Assembly: GCF_000002235.5 (NCBI RefSeq)
Contig: NW_022145607.1
Coordinates: 39,546,029-39,610,028, forward strand
Origin: Strongylocentrotus purpuratus
Lineage: Eukaryota > Echinodermata > Echinoidea > Camarodonta > Strongylocentrotidae
Length of the DNA: 64,000 bases
Direction: 5' to 3'
Shown here one piece after another: positions 21,720-32,845 of the stretch (position 1 is the stretch's first letter; every line of letters starts with the position of its first letter). Below the pieces are notes generated by a model, which was not told where the DNA came from, made no database searches, and saw only the letters and a list, made by a program, of their open reading frames with translations. A program made the position numbers and the translations under genes.

Positions 21720-22113
21720 TCAGGTTTTTACAATTGCAATTTTACTGTCAGGGAAGGCATTTTTGACAAGTTGTGAAAGGTGGTCTGCTGCTGAAAACGC
21801 GATGTTGTGCTCTATCAAAAATTGAGTAAACTTCACTTCGGCGTTCGTGACAGAATTGTCCTTTGCGACGAAAAACTGGGCGATGTCATGACTGCGGGAA
21901 TTGGAACTTGCCTCCGCCGCTGCAGTCCGGTGCTTCACCAACTTCAGATGTACCTGGATATCGTTCGAACCGCCATGACCAATTCCAAAATCGGATGAGC
22001 AATGTGTACAACAGGCACTGTTTGTATTCCTTTTCGACGGAACAATGCATGACCATTTCACCTGAGAAGGTTTGCAGTTTTTTAGAACGCTTCTTCGATG
22101 AAGTTGAAGTCAT
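21720..22113 (-). pseudogene. N-terminal fragment of hAT transposase (BED-type finger)
   Basis: The minus-strand ATG at 22111-22113 starts MTSTSSKKRSKKLQTF. After a frameshift near 22060 the protein continues with a zinc-finger block, CCTHCSSDFGIGHGG, then HLKLVKH, and ends with FTQFLIEHNIAFSAADHL and a stop at 21720. This is the BED-finger and following segment typical of hAT transposases. The RNase H-like core and dimerisation domain are missing. Confidence 0.7.
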
Positions 22114-22463
22114 TTTTCTCCGTCGGTTACTCGAAGTTTGACGCGACCACGGCCGACCTGCTGCACATGCGGTAGTGTAACACTCGGCCAATGCATATTT
22201 CGCCCAGATAAATATCGTGCCACTTGTTTCAGCACATCCACCATGCATGCGCTTTCGTATCGGTCAAAACTTTGTGTGTCAGCTCATTCAAAATTTATTC
22301 GTGTATCATATTTTGTTATCAACAATGAAAAGGGGTATATGAATAAAATGAAATGAATAAACATGATCCAACAAATAATGTGAAATAAAACACAATGACA
22401 ATAATTGTTGAATATAAATTCAAGTTTAATCAAGGAAGTACATTCATTTTCCTTATGACAATT

Positions 22464-22496
<33 letters not shown>

Positions 22497-22503
22497 TTCA
22501 TCA
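22464..22503 (+). repeat. (ATC)n microsatellite
   Basis: Roughly eleven ATC repeats with a CTTC interruption just after, inside the hAT-like element. Confidence 0.9.
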
Positions 22504-23529
22504 TTAGTCGAGTCGTACTTTTATTATCATAACAATGAGAACCCATCACTAAGGGGAAAAAAATTGTAGACCTGCTATAAACTACACATGGACATGGTAC
22601 CGTACGGGTTGGTTTGCAAGGTGGCTAAATGGACTTGGGACGAGTTTGCCGTCTCCCCGATATATATTGCATGCTGAAAGCTAGCACACGCAGCCCATAT
22701 AGGCAGGGCGGTGTGCATATCTTTCGATGGTAGCTACATGTGTGTGCAGTGGTCGTGGCTGAGGCGCGGATGATATTTCCGTGCGCTCAAAAGTTAACCA
22801 CCGGGCCGAGGCCCGGGAAGTATCGCGATCATTACCGCTAAAACACTCGCATATGCATAATGCATTGTGTTAATACATAGGCATGTCCAGAAATCGGGGA
22901 ATCCGTAATTTTTGAAGGGGTTTCCGTGCTTCCGTAATTGCCGTTGATTTCCGTACCAATTACGGAAAATCCGTACTAGTTGGCAGCTCTGCTAAACGTC
23001 CTTTTCTTTCCTTAAAATTTTCCAGTGACATTCTGAGTTGCGATATGCAGGGCACCTCGAGGCCGAATTTTTAAAATTGGTCAAGGGAGGCATTTAAGAC
23101 GCCATTTTGTCCTATAAATCTATTTAAAATCACGTGTTTCGACAGGATTATCATAGAACAAAAGAGAGTTGTTTACAATAACTACTATAAAATTCTCTTT
23201 CCAATGATACCAAATGCGTCCGATAAAGAGACATAAAGAGAGAGAAAAACAAAAATTAAAGTCAGGTCATAATGCAGATCCTGTACGTTTTCCGCCCATT
23301 ACACGCATTGTCTATGGGGCATATCAGGTTCACGCTTTTTGCCCCTGGAACGATCTTTATTACAATGACGAACATGCACTAAATCCTATTGGTTTTTGCA
23401 CGCAGTGCTTGCGAGCCTGACACGATTGCATTTCTAGTTTATACTTCGGTACCATGGTACGCGTTTGTTGGAAAATCAAAAATTTCCAAATTTATAGTCG
23501 AGCAAAAAAAAAAGCATATTTGAAAGCCT

Positions 23530-24240
23530 TCATGTCAGGGCCTGCAGAACGGTGGGGCTTGGGGGCTCGAGCCCCCCCCCCCCCCCTCCCCCTTTCCCCA
23601 CTAAAAAAAATTATGTTTAAGAGAAAAAGAAAGAAAGAGAAAGAAAGAAATTAATTACCTGCCAGTGTCACAAATCAGGTATCAAAATATGCTCATCTGA
23701 CCAAAATTAAATATCTAAAACCCATGAGCTTCCTGGGAGCTCTGCCCCCTCGACCCCATCAAGAGCCCTACAGCCCCTAAGGCAGGACCCTTGATACTCA
23801 TCTGACTGTAAAAAAATGCCTAAAACCCCTGACCTGAGCTTCAGGGGACTCAGCCTCCTTGACCACCCGCCATTTTTAGCGACGTGCCAATGGCACAAAT
23901 AAAGGATCAAATATGCTCATCTGACCTTAATTTGATGCCTGTAACCCCCTAGCTTCCGGGGCCCGCTCCGCCCCCTGGTTCCCATCAGGGGCCCCTTAGA
24001 CGGGCTCTTGAATCAGTGAATGTTCCGACCATAATTAAATGCCAGAAAAACCATGAGCTTCATGGGGCTCAGCGCCCCGCACCTCTAGCCAATTACTAGT
24101 GACCTGCCAGTGACAAAAATAAGGTATCTAATATGCTAATCTGACTGTAATTTAATGCTAAACCCCCTCAGTTTCTGGGGGCTCCACCCCTTGACCCCCT
24201 GGAACCCACGCCAATTTATGCTTTGCTATCCACAGTAGTA
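23530..24240 (+). repeat. hAT-related fragment with ~110-bp sub-repeats
   Basis: Begins 'catgtcagggcc', a long C-run and A-run, then units with 'atgctcatctgacc', 'aatgcc-aaacccc' and 'gagctt-ggggctc-gccccct'. The same blocks in the same order are inside the composite hAT-like elements at 28787-29340 and 32060-32620, so this is a partial diverged copy. No gene. Confidence 0.65.
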
Positions 24241-24420
24241 CCTGATGGTTAAATAATACTCTGCAGGGCATGCATCAATGCATATGTTACATTGTAAGAG
24301 TCAGAGTGGTGGTAATATTTTCTTCTGCCTCCCAATTAAACACCACTGCCCCTGAAAGATGATCCTCCTGAACTGTCCACCCCCCCCCCCATCTCTAACT
24401 GCTTCTGACACACCCGCTCT

Positions 24421-24487
24421 TTTCTAATAACTAGTACTAGATCTAGATCTATAGTACACTAGCTAACACTAGTAGTAGCCTAAAGTA
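24421..24487. repeat. CTAG/AGTACT-rich tract (left)
   Basis: Dense 'ctagtactagatctag' short palindromes next to the large palindrome. Confidence 0.6.
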
Positions 24488-25284
24488 GGTACTACTATAG
24501 ACCGAAAGCTTCAGTCTCTATACCGTCGGTTGTTCCACTGAGACTACGTCTGGCTCCACTAGACCTAGACCGAATTTTCCGTCTCTTTCGTTCGTTAGCC
24601 TCTTATTGGGGTAGGGTCGGCCGGCTCTCTCTGTAGAGACGGAAACCGTCTATACACATTCCCTTGATAACGCCACGGCCATTTCAGGTCGTAGCGTTTT
24701 GCCCCCAAAATCCCCCAAAATGTCATTTTACCTCGTGCATTTTATATTGTAAATTAGGCCTAGGCTATAATAAATCAGTTCCACTTACCAACTTGACTGA
24801 AATAATCAGTTTAATAGTCCCTTTTTAGGAATTTATGGGTCAAAATCGAAATCCATGTTGAAAAAGATTTTCAAAATGGATTTCGATTTTGACCCATAAT
24901 TTCCTAAAAAGGGACTATTAAACTGATTATTTCAGTCAAGTTGGTAAGTGGAACTGATTTATTATAGCCTAGGCCTAGGCCTAATTTACAGGTGGATATG
25001 CACGAGGTAAAATGACATTTTGGGGGATTTGGGGGGCAAAACGCTACGACCTGAAATGGCCGTGGCGTTATCAAGGGAATGTGTATAGACGGTTTCCGTC
25101 TCTAAAGAGAGAGCCGACCCTACCCCAATAAGACTTAAGAGGCTAACGAACGAAAGAGACGGAAAATTCGGTCTACACTAGATCTAGACCATAACCGGAG
25201 GTCTAGTAGTGGAGCCAGACGTAGTCTCAGTGGAACAACCGACGGTTTAGAGACTGAAGCTTTCGGTCTAGTACTACTAGTACC
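24488..25284. repeat. ~0.8-kb near-perfect palindrome (foldback)
   Basis: Left arm 24488-24856 and right arm 24876-25284 are reverse complements over nearly their whole lengths, with a 19-bp spacer (24857-24875). Outer ends are GGTACTACTATAGACCGAAAG and its partner CTTTCGGTCTAG...GTACC. Differences are few: a 'taccgtc/gacggttta' shift, a ~20-bp insertion near 25187-25207 and a CCTAGG duplication near 24967. Could be a foldback/MITE-type element; no clear target duplication because both flanks are CTAG-rich. Lies in the predicted first intron of the gene with exon 25515-25897. Confidence 0.85.
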
Positions 25285-25490
25285 ATGTGGCTGGCATATG
25301 TATACTAACTACTACTAGTAGTAGTACTAGAACCTACTAGACTCTACTACTAGTACTACTAGCAGGCATGATACTTTTACCAGTTTACTAGTAGTCTAGG
25401 TCTAGGCCCTACTACGTACTAGTCTAGTACTAGTAGTACTAACTTTAGACCTAACTAAATAGGGTGACTTCTACTAGATCTACTAGCCCT
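25285..25490. repeat. CTAG/AGTACT-rich tract (right)
   Basis: Repeated 'actactagtag' and 'tagtactagta' motifs between the palindrome and the exon. Confidence 0.6.
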
Positions 25491-25514
25491 TCATTGCAGC
25501 ATGTTGACACTTAC

Positions 25515-25897
25515 CATCGGAATCCTTTCCATTTGGAGGCCGAGCCGAGTTTGGGATGGATCGCAGCTTCTTTGATGACTATGTTGCTTCCTTCATCTTC
25601 AGTCATCAGCGTTGCCTGCGGCTGCGATGTGTCATGAGCAGCAGGTACCGCGTGGCAGAGTACCGGCGCTACGCCAGCTGCATCATCAGTGACGTGATCA
25701 TGAAGCCCAAAATTTGAGCTTTTCTTATCCCCAATATCGGCAAAAGAATGAACCCAACCTGTCTCCCTTGAATCCGAAATTGGGGTCCAGACATCATCCA
25801 TCCAACTCGAAGCCGAAGGAGGAGTGGAGTCCTCCATGCTGGTTTGGAAGACGACTGGCGACTGACGTATGAAGGGGTGACCAAAGTTCGCGGACAT
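25515..25897 (-). CDS. First coding exon of an unknown gene
   Basis: Minus strand. The ATG at 25895-25897 sits in TAAAATGTCC (A at -3) after an AT-rich, stop-containing leader. 127 codons follow, then a partial codon TG and a strong GTAAGT donor (25509-25514). The peptide begins MSANFGHPFIRQSPVVF, has SSWMDDVWTPISDS and GWVHSFADIGD in the middle and EAAIHPKLGSASKWKG near the end; it is moderately acidic with Ser and Pro and has no signal peptide or membrane segment. I recognise no domain. Codon use looks less AT-biased than the neighbouring intergenic DNA. Next exons are not identified to the left; the palindrome lies in that intron. It could instead be a transposon-derived ORF. Confidence 0.55.
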
Positions 25898-26533
25898 TTT
25901 AGAACATATTACAAAATGTGATATTCGAATTACGATTTCTCATATTCTACACAAATTTATTGATTTCAATTATAACCAAAGGGACGGCGAAGTTTTTAAC
26001 TACAGATTAGTTCAACTAGAAAATTTTATCGTCGAAGGATTTCGGAGATATCGCGATCTAAAAATTCGATGTCCGATCGTTCGTGCGCGCTGCATCTAAA
26101 AAAGTCATAAAAACAACGAGACCTAACTTCACGCACGGGGGTTTACAGTTGATTTATCAAAAAGTGTGATCCATCAAAAATAAGGTAATATCATAATTTG
26201 CAAGGCAAGATATCATACAATCAGTTAGTACCACTCTTTACTTACAATTTTGAGGAAATCTGCTCTCAAATTGAAGATTTTCAGACCCTTATCGGTAAGT
26301 TGATCATTTTTCGGAACGGACGCAAAATATTGCAAAATTTGCCGATCTTTTGTCAATATTTTCACAATTTCGTACCCAATTCCAAAGAAAATTTCAATTC
26401 TGGGTGATTTTATGTTCCTCTTTCCATTGGTGATATCAGATTTTCGTAATCTTACTGATTTTTTGAGATAGCGAACTTAGGTCACGCGCGAACTTTGGTC
26501 ACACCACCATACGTAGGCTACACGTACATACTC

Positions 26534-26548
26534 CCCCGCCCCCCCCCT

Positions 26549-26582
<34 letters not shown>
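26534..26582 (+). repeat. (C)n/(CT)n microsatellite
   Basis: C-rich run followed by about 18 CT dinucleotides, ending at CGTCTC. Confidence 0.9.
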
Positions 26583-26589
<7 letters not shown>

Positions 26590-26659
26590 ATATCATCCTC
26601 TCCCTCTCTTTCGAAACCGTAGGCTTACATGAATTAACATCAAATCATTTCTTTCTTTT

Positions 26660-28007
26660 CCTTTCATATTATAGAAATCGAATCATACCTCATCGAATAC
26701 GGGGTGCAAAAATTCTAGCAGCCGACAATAAAAATGTCTTATTTGAGCGCATATCTACGGAAGCGTTAAAGTGCCATTCTACTTGACGACATGACGAGAT
26801 ATTTCATCTTGTCAAGTCGACTTAATATCCACATAATATCCACATGAACTTTTTGTGAAGTCGACTTGGCAAGATAATTTATTTCGCCATGTCGACATTA
26901 CTTTTTGGGTAGTCGACTTGGTAAGATAATATATGTCGCCATGACGACATGTATGTTTTAGAAGTCGACTTGGTAAGATAACTTATGTCGCCATGACGAC
27001 ATGAACTTTTTGTGAAGTCGACTTGGCAAGATAATTTATTTCGCCATGTCGACTAATAAAAGTTGATAAGTCGACATGGTAGGTTAAATATCTTTACATG
27101 TCGACATGTTATGGATATTAAGTCGACTTGACAAGATGAAATATCTCGTCATGTCCTCAAGTATAATGGCACTTTAACGCTTCCGTACACTAAAAATATC
27201 GACCAATGTCCAGAACAAACCTAAACGTTTGGTGCATATAACGTCTAGAGTATATAAAAGGGGGTGGGGGTTAAAACATTCGTTGCTAATTTCCCATTTG
27301 CTTTAAATGTGCTGAAACCCACATGTTATGTAGATTATTATATACCTCATCGAATACGGGGTGCAAAAATTCTAGCAGCCGATATTAAAAAGGTCTTATT
27401 TGAGCGCATATCAACCAATGTCCAGAATGGGGTTTCGGGCTTTTATACTTTCGCCGCTTCACATGAAATGTAGATTATTATATACCTCATCGAATCCGGG
27501 GTGCAACATTTCAAGTAGCCGACATTAAAAAGGTCTTATTTGGACACATATCAACCAATGTCCAAAACAAACCTAAACGTTTGGTGCATATAACCTCTAT
27601 ATAAAAGGGGGTGGGGGTTAAAACATACGTTGCTAATTTCCCATTTGCTTTAAATGTGCTGAAACTCACATGAAATGTAGATTATTATATACCTCGTCGA
27701 ATACGGGGTGCACAAATTCTAGCAGCCGATATTAAAAAGGTCTTATTTGAGCGCTTATCAACCAATGTCCAGAACAAATATTTTCGTTAATAGCGAATAA
27801 CGTGGAGAGTATCGGTGAATGGGGTTTCGGGCTTTAATACTTTCGCCGCTAATCCCCACTTGCTTTAAATGTGCTGAAACTCACATGAAATGTAGATTAT
27901 TATATACCTCGTCGAATACGGGGTGCACAAATTCTAGCAGCCGACATTAAAAAGGTCTTATTTGAGCGCATACCAACGAATGTCCCGAACAAACCTAAAC
28001 GTACATG
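26660..28007 (+). repeat. ~210-bp satellite array
   Basis: Five copies of 'cctcatcgaatacggggtgcaaaaattc' (26688, 27345, 27485, 27692, 27907). Spacing is ~207-227 bp after removing the MITE at 26758-27185, with one short 140-bp unit. Two units hold 'tatataaaaggggg' (27251, 27597). Followed directly by the ~215-bp satellite at 28008. Confidence 0.8.
26758..27185. mobile_element. TA-flanked MITE with long TIRs and internal sub-repeats
   Basis: Ends CGGAAGCGTTAAAGTGCCAT and ATGGCACTTTAACGCTTCCG; complementary arms extend ~70 bp with a few mismatches (26758-26830, 27115-27185). Both ends are next to TA, as for Tc1/mariner-type insertion into the satellite unit. The interior has about five ~65-bp sub-repeats alternating 'aagtcgactt' and 'gccatg-cgac'. 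No ORF. Confidence 0.7.
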
Positions 28008-28491
28008 TACAGTGTCAATACAAGTTTTAAGCCTGGCGATTCCAACTATTTTAGGGGTATATTTTGTACTACATTTTATTTCAGAACACTACATAATTAT
28101 TTAATCTAACATCAGTTTAAACAAATCGTCATCTCATTTTCCCTTTTTCATCATTTTCTATGATTATTTTAATACTTCGCAGAGGATTGGAGCCCGTCAT
28201 AGAGTTTTGGAGCCCGCTTTAGCTGTACGTACAGTGTCAATAAAGGTTTTAAGCATGGCGATTCCAACTACTTTAGGGGCATTTCTGTACTAAATTTATT
28301 TTAGAACACTCGTAATTTATATAACATCAACTACAACACATTTATATAACATCAATTACAACTCATCGTCACTTTCTTTTCCTTTTTTCATCATCTCTAT
28401 GATTATTATGATACTTCGCAGAGGATTGGAGCCCGTCATAGAGATTCGGAGCCCGCTTTAGCTGTACGTAGATCAATACAGTTTTTAGCCT
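28008..28491 (+). repeat. ~215-250-bp satellite, two units
   Basis: Units share 'agcctggcgattccaa', 'tcagaacac', 'tttctatgattatt' and 'gcagaggattggagcccgtcatagag'. The same unit recurs at 30851-31526 and 37844-38160. Confidence 0.8.
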
Positions 28492-28909
28492 GGCGATTCC
28501 AGGCGCGGATCCAGGGGGGCCGAGCGGGCCTTGCCCCCCCCCCCCCCCCCCCCCCGCAAAAAAAAAAAAAAAAAAAAAAAAAGAGAAGAAAGGAAAAGAA
28601 GGGAAAGGGAAAAAGGAGAAAAAGGGAAAGAAAGAAGAGGAAGAAGAAAAGAAAAGGGGGGAAGAAGGAGATCGGGGGGGGGGGGCGAAAGGGCCTTGCC
28701 TCCCAGGCTGTAAATCCCCCCCCCTCCCCCAAACAAATTTCTAAATTTACAGCCAGGCAAAAAATATGATTTTTGAGATTCCTACATGTCAGGGCCCGAG
28801 GTACGGCGGGGATCGAGAGCCTCGAGTCCCCCCCCCCTACTTTTCTTGAAAAAGTATATTAAGAGAAATAAAATAGAATGAGAGCAAGAAAGTGAGAATA
28901 GTTAACTGC

Positions 28910-29340
28910 CAGTGTTAACAAAATAATGAGGCATCAAAATATGCTCATCTGACCGTGATTAAATGCCTAAAACCCCTAAGCTTCCCCCTTGCCCCCTGGA
29001 TTCCATCTAGGGCCCTACGGCGGGCCCTTAGATGATCATCTGACGGTAATTTAATGCCTAAAACCCCTGATTTTTGGACCTGGACCCCACGCCAAAAAGT
29101 GACCTGCCAGTTTCGCAAAATAATAAGGTATACAAAAAAATATGCTCACCTGACCTTAATTAAACGCCTAAAACCCCTGAGCTTCCGGGGCCGGCTTCGC
29201 CGCCTCGACCCCACCAGGGGCCCTAACCTAAGGCGGGCCCCTGAATGCTTATCTGACCGTAATGTATTGCCTTAAACCCCTGAGCTTGCGGGGTCGGACA
29301 AGGTATCAAGATGTGTTTATCTGACAGCAGGCGCGTAGCC
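28910..29340 (+). repeat. ~110-bp sub-repeats in hAT copy 1
   Basis: Four diverged units with 'gcctaaaacccctgagctt' and 'atgctcatctgacc'. Paralogous arrays are at 32210-32620 and 23650-24210. Confidence 0.75.
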
Positions 29341-29344
29341 AGGG

Positions 29345-30735
29345 GGGGGGGGGGGGCGGTCAATCGGAAGAGGACGTAGAAAGAAATAGGAGCAGACAAA
29401 AAACATCTTTGAAATTCAGACAAGGATTAAGAGTATAGAGAACGGTACAACGCATCGTTTTCTTTCTCTAATAATAAAAAACTTCAAAGCCTCGCGCAGG
29501 AGGGGAGGGGGGGGGACTGAATTCAGACTAGGATTCAGAGGCGAGAACGGTAATACGAATCTTTAATGATTTAATGAAATGTAAAGGCTTCTGCGCTTCG
29601 TGTGGGATGGAGGGGGAACTAAATTCCGATGAGGATTATTTTCGAGAACGGTACAACGAATCGTCTTCTTCTCTAATGATTAAATGAAGATTAAAAGCTT
29701 CTGCGCTTCGCGCGGGAGGAGGGAACCTGAATTCAGACGAGGATTAAGAGTCGAGAACTGTACAACGAATCGTCTTCTTTCTTTAATAGTTTAATAAAAC
29801 GTCAAAGCTTCCGCGCTTCGCGCAGGAGGGGGAGGGGGGAACTGAATTTAGACAAGGATAAAGAGTCGAGAACTGTACAACGAATCGTTTTCTTTCTCCC
29901 ATGATTTAATGAAACGTAAAAGCTTCCGCGCTTCGCGCAGGAGGGGGAGGGGGGGACTGAATTTAGACAAAGATTAAAAGTCGAGAACTGTACAATGAAT
30001 CGTCTTCTTTATCTAATAATTTAATGAATCGAAAAAGCTTCCGCGCTTCGCGCGGGAGGGGAGGGGGGGAACCTGAATTCAGACGAGGATTAAGAGTCGA
30101 GAACTCTACAACGAATCGTCTTCTTTCTCTAATAATTTTATAAATCGTAAAATTGTCGGCGCTTCGCGCGGGAGGGGAAAAACTAAATTCAGACGAGAAT
30201 TATTTTCGAGAACAGTACAACGAATCGTCTTCTTTATCTAATAATATTATTTAATGAATCGTAAAAGCTTCCGCGCTTCGCGCGGGAGGGGGGGGGGGGG
30301 ACTGAATTCAGACGAGAATTAAGAGTCGAGAACAGTACAACGAAACGTCTTCTTTCTTTAATAGTTTAAGAAAACGTCAAAGCTTCCGCGCTTCCCGCAG
30401 GAGGGGGAGGGGGGGGGGGACTGAATTTAGACAAGGATTAAGAGTCGAGAACAGAACAACGAAACGTTTTCTTTCTCTAATGATTTAATGAAACGTAAAA
30501 GCTTCCGCGCTTCGCGCAGGAGGGGGAGGGGGATTGAATTTAGACGAGGATTAAGAGTCGAGAACAGTACAACGAATCGTCTTCTTTATCTAATAATTTA
30601 ATGAATCGTAAAAGCTTCCGCGCTTTGCGCGGGAGGGGAAAAACTAAATTCAGACGAGAATTATTTTCGAGAACGGTACAACGAATCGTCTTCTTTCTCT
30701 GATAATATAATGAAACGTTAAAGCTTGGGAGGGGG
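29345..30735 (+). repeat. ~112-bp minisatellite in hAT copy 1
   Basis: About twelve units: 'gaattcagacgaggattaagagtcgagaac', 'gtacaacgaatcgtcttcttt', 'atttaatgaaacgtaaaagc', then CCGCGCTTCGCGCGG (a 6-bp stem with a TTC loop) and a G-rich block such as GAGGGGGAGGGGGG. Unit starts recur about every 110-115 bp. Confidence 0.85.
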
Positions 30736-30850
30736 AAACTCGCCCCCCCCCCCGCATTACGTCACTGTTGGTCACCATTACGTACCTATATTTGGCTCGC
30801 ATAATTTCAAATTTTGGCCTCCCCCCTAAGAAATCCTGGATCCGTGGCTG

Positions 30851-31526
30851 GGCGATTCCAAGTATTTTAGGGTATATTTTGTACTAAATTTTATCTCAGA
30901 ACACTGCATAATTTATATAAGATCAGTTTCAACAAATCGTCACCTCATTTTCCTCTTTTCATCATTTTCTATGATTATTTTAATACATAGCAGAGGATTG
31001 GAGCCCGTCATAGAGTTTCGGAGCAAGCTTTACCTGTACGTGCATTGTCAATACAGGTTTTAAGCCTGCGCGATTCCAAGTATTTTAGGGTATTTTGTAG
31101 TGAATTTTATCTCAGAACACTGCATAATTTATATAAGATCAGTTTCAACGAATCGTCACCTCATTTTCTTTTTTTCATCATTTTCTATGATTATTTTAAT
31201 ACTTCGCAGAGGATTGGAGCCCGTCATAGAGTTTCGGAGCCCGCTTTAGCTGTACGTACAGTGTCAATACAGGTTTTAAGCATGGCGATTCCAACTACTT
31301 TTGGGTCATTTCTGTACTAAATTTATCTCAGAACACTCGTAATTTATATAACATCAACTACAACACATTTATATAACATCAATTACAACTCATCGTCACT
31401 TTCTTTTCCTTTTTTCATCATCTCTATGATTATTATGATACTTCGCAGAGGATTGGAGCCCGTCATAGAGATTCGGAGCCCGCTTTAGCTGTACGTACAT
31501 TGTAGATCAATACAGGTTTTTAGCCT
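30851..31526 (+). repeat. ~215-bp satellite, three units
   Basis: Three units beginning 'ggcgattcca' near 30851, 31070 and 31284, each with the 'gcagaggattggagcccgtcatagag' block. Connects the two hAT composites. Confidence 0.8.
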
Positions 31527-32845
31527 GGCGATTCCAGGCGCGGATCCAGGGGGGGGCCGAGCGGGCCTTGCACACCCCCCCCCCCCCCCCGCAAAAAAAA
31601 AAAAAAAAAAAAAGAGAGAAGAAAGGAAAAGAAGGGAAAGGGAAAAAAGGAGAAAAAGGGAAAGAAAGAAGAGGAAGAAGAAAAGAAAAGTGGGGGGGGG
31701 GGGGTGGAAGAAGGAGATCGGGGGGGCCGAAAGGGCCTTGCCTCCCAGGCTGTTAAACCCCCCCCCCCCCTCCCCCCCCCCCCTAATCAAAAAAAAAAAT
31801 AAGAGAGATGGAAGAAAGGGAAAGAAAAAAAGGAAAAGAGGAGATACTGGCGTACTGATAGAGGGGGGGGGGGGGGGCTTGGGAGAAATAAAATTCAAAC
31901 GTGGTTTATTTCTAATTCCACAACGGTGGATTACAAATAATGCTGAAATGACATAATTTCCGAAATTTTATCCTCACTTTTTAGTCTATTTTACGTTTGT
32001 ATGTGTTTGTTGGAAAATGACAAATTTCTAAATTTACAGCCAGGCAAAAAATATGATTTTTGAGATTCCTGCAAGTCAGGGCCCGAGGTACGGCGGGGAT
32101 CGAGAGCCTAGAGCCCCCCCCCCCCCTCCCCCCACTTTTCTTGAAAAAGTATATTAAAGAGAAATAAAATAGAATGAGAGCAAGAAAGTGAGAATAGTTA
32201 ACTGCCAGTGTTAACAAAATAATGAGGCATCAAAATATGCTCATCTGACCTTGATTAAATGCCTAAAACCCCTAAGCTTCCCCCTTGCCCCCTGGATTCC
32301 ATCTAGGGCCCTACGGCGGGCCCTTAGATGATCATCTGACGGTAATTTAATGCCTAAAACCCCTGATTTTTGGACTGGACCCACGCCAAATAGTGACCTG
32401 CCAGTTTCGCAAAATAATAAGGTATACAAAAAAATATGCTCACCTGACCACGCCTAAAACCCCTGAGCTTCCGGGGCCGGCTTCGCCGCCTCGACCCCAC
32501 CAGGGGCCCTAAGGCGGCCCCCTGAATGCTTATCTGACCGTAATGTATTGCCTTAAACCCCTGAGCTTGCGGGGTCGGACAAGGTATCAAGATGTGTTTA
32601 TCTGACAGCAGGCGCGTAGCCAGGGGGGGGGGGGGGGGGGGGTCGGTCAATCGGAAGAGGACGTAGGAACAAATAGGAGCAGACAAAGAACATCTTTGAA
32701 ATTCAGACAAGGATTAAGAGTATAGAGAACGGTACAACGCATCGTTTTCTTTCTCTAATAATAAAACGTTAAAGCCTCGCGCAGGAGGGGAAGGGGGGGG
32801 GGGCTGAATTCAGACGAGGATTCAGAGGCGAGAACGGTAATACGA

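Larger units (their letters stand above)
21402..22991. mobile_element. hAT-like element, 1,590 bp, 6-bp TSD
   Basis: Ends CAGAGCTGCCAACC and GTTGGCAGCTCTG, related to the ends of 20550-21025. CTAAAC is duplicated (21396-21401, 22992-22997) and copy 1 at 18757-18763 shows the empty site. It carries the start of a transposase on the minus strand but not the catalytic core, so it is an internally deleted derivative. Confidence 0.8.
19885..23410 (+). repeat. ~1.5-kb noncoding repeat, copy 2, split by two insertions
   Basis: Matches 17752-19190 in order, interrupted at 20550-21025 and 21402-22991 by two transposons. Removing them and one copy of each target duplication restores the copy-1 sequence across both sites. 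Confidence 0.8.
28500..30850. mobile_element. hAT-like composite element, copy 1 (2,351 bp)
   Basis: Ends CAGGCGCGGATCCAGG and CCTGGATCCGTGGCTG are imperfect inverted repeats (13 of 16). The 8-bp GGCGATTC is duplicated on both sides (28492-28499, 30851-30858); it is part of the host satellite unit. CAG..CTG ends with an 8-bp duplication fit hAT. The interior is C-run, A-run, ~110-bp repeats and a ~112-bp repeat array, with no transposase. Confidence 0.8.

Noticed and set aside
22138..22356. Plus-strand 72-codon frame in the hAT-like element
   Set aside because: Overlaps the antisense of the transposase leader and shows no motif.
28436..28760. Proline/glycine-rich open frames around C- and G-runs
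   Set aside because: Low-complexity translation of homopolymers; the same occurs at 31485-31956 on both strands.
29345..30735. Regular ~112-bp repeat as a CRISPR-like array
   Set aside because: Units are contiguous with no unique spacers, the DNA is eukaryotic, and variation is spread over the unit.
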